Below are positions 59,301 through 59,315 of a stretch of DNA of 59,315 nucleotides, piece after piece (the first letter of the stretch is position 1; each line of letters begins with the position of its first letter). Location: assembly GCF_003666685.1 (NCBI RefSeq), contig NZ_RCIZ01000052.1, forward strand, positions 1-59,315, given 5' to 3'. The position numbers and the translations under genes were made by a program. The DNA comes from Mesorhizobium sp. YM1C-6-2 (GTDB lineage: Bacteria; Pseudomonadota; Alphaproteobacteria; Rhizobiales; Rhizobiaceae). The notes under the pieces were generated by a model, which saw only the letters and a program-made list of their open reading frames with translations, had not been told where the DNA came from and did not search any database.

Positions 59301-59315
59301 CTGCCGATGGTGAAG
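53319..59315 (+). CDS. Giant coiled-coil protein, GPR (growth pole ring) type, 3' end outside the window
   Basis: 1999 codons are open from the ATG at 53319 to the window end with no stop. Residues 1-120 are charged with PVDR tetrapeptide repeats. Two membrane helices follow (TVYWVAAVFSVLWLGASALL and FLLGALLPVVLIWAFAAM, near 130-190). From about 200 the chain is almost wholly alpha-helical coiled coil in apolipoprotein-like repeats. Array one (556-1117) has 14 units of 36 and two of 29 residues, pattern QVEKLAEGRDILSRALEADL. Array two (1204-1664) has units of 40 and 29, pattern DDADQRLAxR. This fits the giant membrane protein GPR of Agrobacterium (about 2115 aa), which forms a ring at the growth pole and organises polar wall growth. 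About 100 more residues would be expected. The start is supported by GAGGG upstream. Confidence 0.78.
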   Translation, partial: MAKKTTTTRSIESDVSRELENALDLDLTESPVNSDISVSMDDLEAQISQAADELVREGRNGQQAAARQPAPDFRPADRPVDRPVDRPVDRPIELVAANQPATFAPANDDRQKDFRSLLQGLNKRASRTVYWVAAVFSVLWLGASALLANRLFPDIWRTGSVDQLFARPEWVMFLLGALLPVVLIWAFAAMVRRAQEMRIAAQSMTEVAFRLAEPENLAQDRVMMVGQAVRREVAAMGEGIERTLARAVELETLVHTEVNQIERSYSENAARIRALVDGLGSEREAVVTHAERVRASITGAHETLRDEIGQASDIIRDSILNASTNLSMTITNSGDTLIDRINESGMNLFDSMDSRVDSITDRLTTSGEAFASLLDTRIAKLTDSTDNLTRSLTDLLDDRTSGMVSLLGGAARTLSSEFEASLNSIERTLSERGQGLISEFETRAHALDTGTAKLNAALEARARQINETLVERAKEIATTFIEGKETLFGMIDEGKSRIGAEMSDIVQSTSSMLEARATDFAGRLDHARHVVSRAFDADIQRLGEARAGIEQAVENHTRKLAESRDRMAAALQSDLAKFAEGRASIDAAVGSQVQKLAEGRNLLSRALDEDLRKINDQRSSIDAALSSQLERLSASRDSLSKILNEDSQKLTQTRVNIDEMVAGHVGKLAEGRNILSRALEADLGKLSEARSSIDGIVAAQVEKLAEGRDILSRALKADLSAIDNLVESQIQKFADGRNSIAQVLENDVDKLKEGRQVVEDMVAEQLKRLDRGRETLAQALEADLAGINGLLESHVEKFSDGRLGLTKALEDDLQKLAQSRASIDGLVAGQVEKLAEGRDILKRALEADLNKLADARNNVDALVASHVEKIAQGREALSFALQADLDKIAERASGVDNLVSAQVGKFEEGREFLTRALQSDLARLAETRAEVDSIVASQVQKIAEGREVLTRALEEDLSKVAISRNTIDDFIAGQVQRFADGRDMLTKALEDDLAKLAESRSGIDGLVAGQVEKLAQGRDILTRALQADLDKLTEARAQVDELVAAQVQKVAEGRETLSRALQADLQKVAEGRAVFDDVVAGHVARLADGRDSMAKALDEDLGKLAEARREIDAQIAAHIDTIAGKRVDISQAVAADVDKIEEAFRRQTGVIEERTGTMERALNLGVDNVRQVLEKSAVTVAGALRDKVLEVTSVLNEQAGNAFTEADRRMAERAEQTSSALLARVEDIARAFGDADDKIAARTEATSSALLARGDEVASLMSERANEIARVMDDADQRLATRAKETSVALVNHGDEIANRMASRAEQISRAFDEADEKLAARARDTSATLVSQGEELGNVMASRADQISRVFDDADERFAARARETSSALVSHGEELGNVMANRADQISRVFDDADQKLVARAMETAGSLAARAGDILRNFDDADQRLGMRISESADALATRASELGRIFDHADEKLVARIADGAEKLEARAGELGRIFDDADQRLADRVADSAATLGTKAGEIIFNFEEADKRLSDRVTETASLLSARAGELGNVFAAVDRQVAARVDETTQVLSARAMEVGGLFDDAEQRLAARISDSAAAIGEHAEGIVNAFGETEQRIVARTQQTSAELDARARLIEETLAAADEKLASGAQAVAARVNAHVEDAESRLAVGAEAMGHKLTEQITQAEQQLISRANVISETFAAVGQHIGQSTNEAARTIGSNTRELNAMLAERSAEITKILDETARPLVDRFAETGDELAKTLDDVTTRSTERLRAENASLVNALASRTAETLSAVEGARDNLAEGVTGLIDRLAASSSQLNDLVAAAAENLANVDEHLTGSTQNFAASTEKAAQTFASSARLVDQNTARLTELSSSTLREVASIATKFEAHSRLLASASDLLSSAQNNLEHTLERQSSLEDLAVGLVKKSEDLERVMHSFEDLVGNAMQKAEGRTLESTDKMRTAIAEVIESATSRFSEATEDMRRTAGSIRSELEETRAEIKKGVFELPMVK
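54984..56669 (+). repeat. Tandem repeat array 1 in the giant gene: 36- and 29-residue units
   Basis: Sixteen units (residues 556-1117) fit 14 x 36 + 2 x 29 = 562 residues exactly. The short units (700-728 and 765-793) lack seven residues, i.e. one heptad. Consensus: (Q/H)V-x-K-(L/I)-A-E-G-R-(D/E), then ILSRALEADL, KLAEARxxID and xLVAx. Confidence 0.85.
56928..58310 (+). repeat. Tandem repeat array 2 in the giant gene: 29- and 40-residue units
   Basis: The units in order are 29, four of 40, eight of 29, then one of 40 (residues 1204-1664), consensus D-D-A-D-x-(R/K)-L-x-A-R. The long units are the short ones plus 11 residues (one hendecad). Two neighbouring 40-residue units share a near-identical 66-bp DNA block (57320-57385 and 57440-57505, one visible mismatch), so this part is recently duplicated or homogenised. 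Confidence 0.85.

Overview
The window reads as chromosome of a GC-rich alphaproteobacterium of the order Hyphomicrobiales (Rhizobiales), most like the Mesorhizobium/Phyllobacteriaceae group. The reasons are a bioMNY biotin transporter in the rhizobial arrangement, a CckA cell-cycle kinase, Omp25/31-type barrels, YcjX/YcjF, a DksA with a degraded zinc finger, a mesorhizobial-type short interspersed repeat, and a giant growth-pole-ring (GPR) type coiled-coil protein. No tRNA, rRNA or CRISPR array was seen.

Layout. (1) 1-3850 is accessory DNA. It holds an end of an IS21-type element, a TIR-domain gene split by an in-frame amber codon, a Fic AMPylase, an excisionase-like HTH protein, a small gene that seems to have lost its stop, and an AbiEi-type HTH fragment. 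It looks like the worn remains of an integrated island. (2) 3933-5798 is bioMNY. (3) 6114-14302 is mostly single genes: small envelope proteins, a methyltransferase, a Dabb protein, a drug exporter, CpdB, a type II NADH dehydrogenase and 5-formyl-THF cyclo-ligase. (4) 14304-17723 is an Lrp-type regulator divergent from alanine dehydrogenase, then a double-barrel outer-membrane protein. (5) 17749-24712 has a lipoprotein, a DapB-like protein lacking the catalytic histidines, an OmpA-like protein and a tight cysK-alaX-sseA-GNAT operon. (6) 24709-31261 has a periplasmic amidohydrolase, a DGPF protein with an ECF42-type sigma factor, an MFS carrier and RhlE. (7) 31635-36904 has pccB, then an M4 protealysin-like peptidase with its emfourin-type inhibitor, a ribbon-helix-helix protein and an SGNH hydrolase. 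(8) 37093-45584 has deoD, cckA, a FliO-like gene, dksA, sixA and the ycjX-ycjF pair. (9) 45694-53044 has a KefB-type antiporter, folP-folK, a DUF922 protease, a ferredoxin reductase with its ferredoxin, and an Hpt protein. (10) 53319 to the end is the first 1999 codons of a giant GPR-like protein.

The most interesting signals are the giant protein, the peptidase/inhibitor pair and the repeat element. The giant protein has two tandem arrays whose unit lengths (36/29 and 40/29 residues) differ by exactly one heptad or one hendecad. The M4 peptidase and emfourin pair resembles the protealysin operon of Serratia. The repeat element supplies stop codons to flanking genes at both of its copies. Other signals are the amber-split TIR gene, the DapB-like protein without HH, and a consensus promoter whose spacer carries a palindrome. 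Start codons were set from visible ribosome-binding sites where possible; TTG starts are frequent here.
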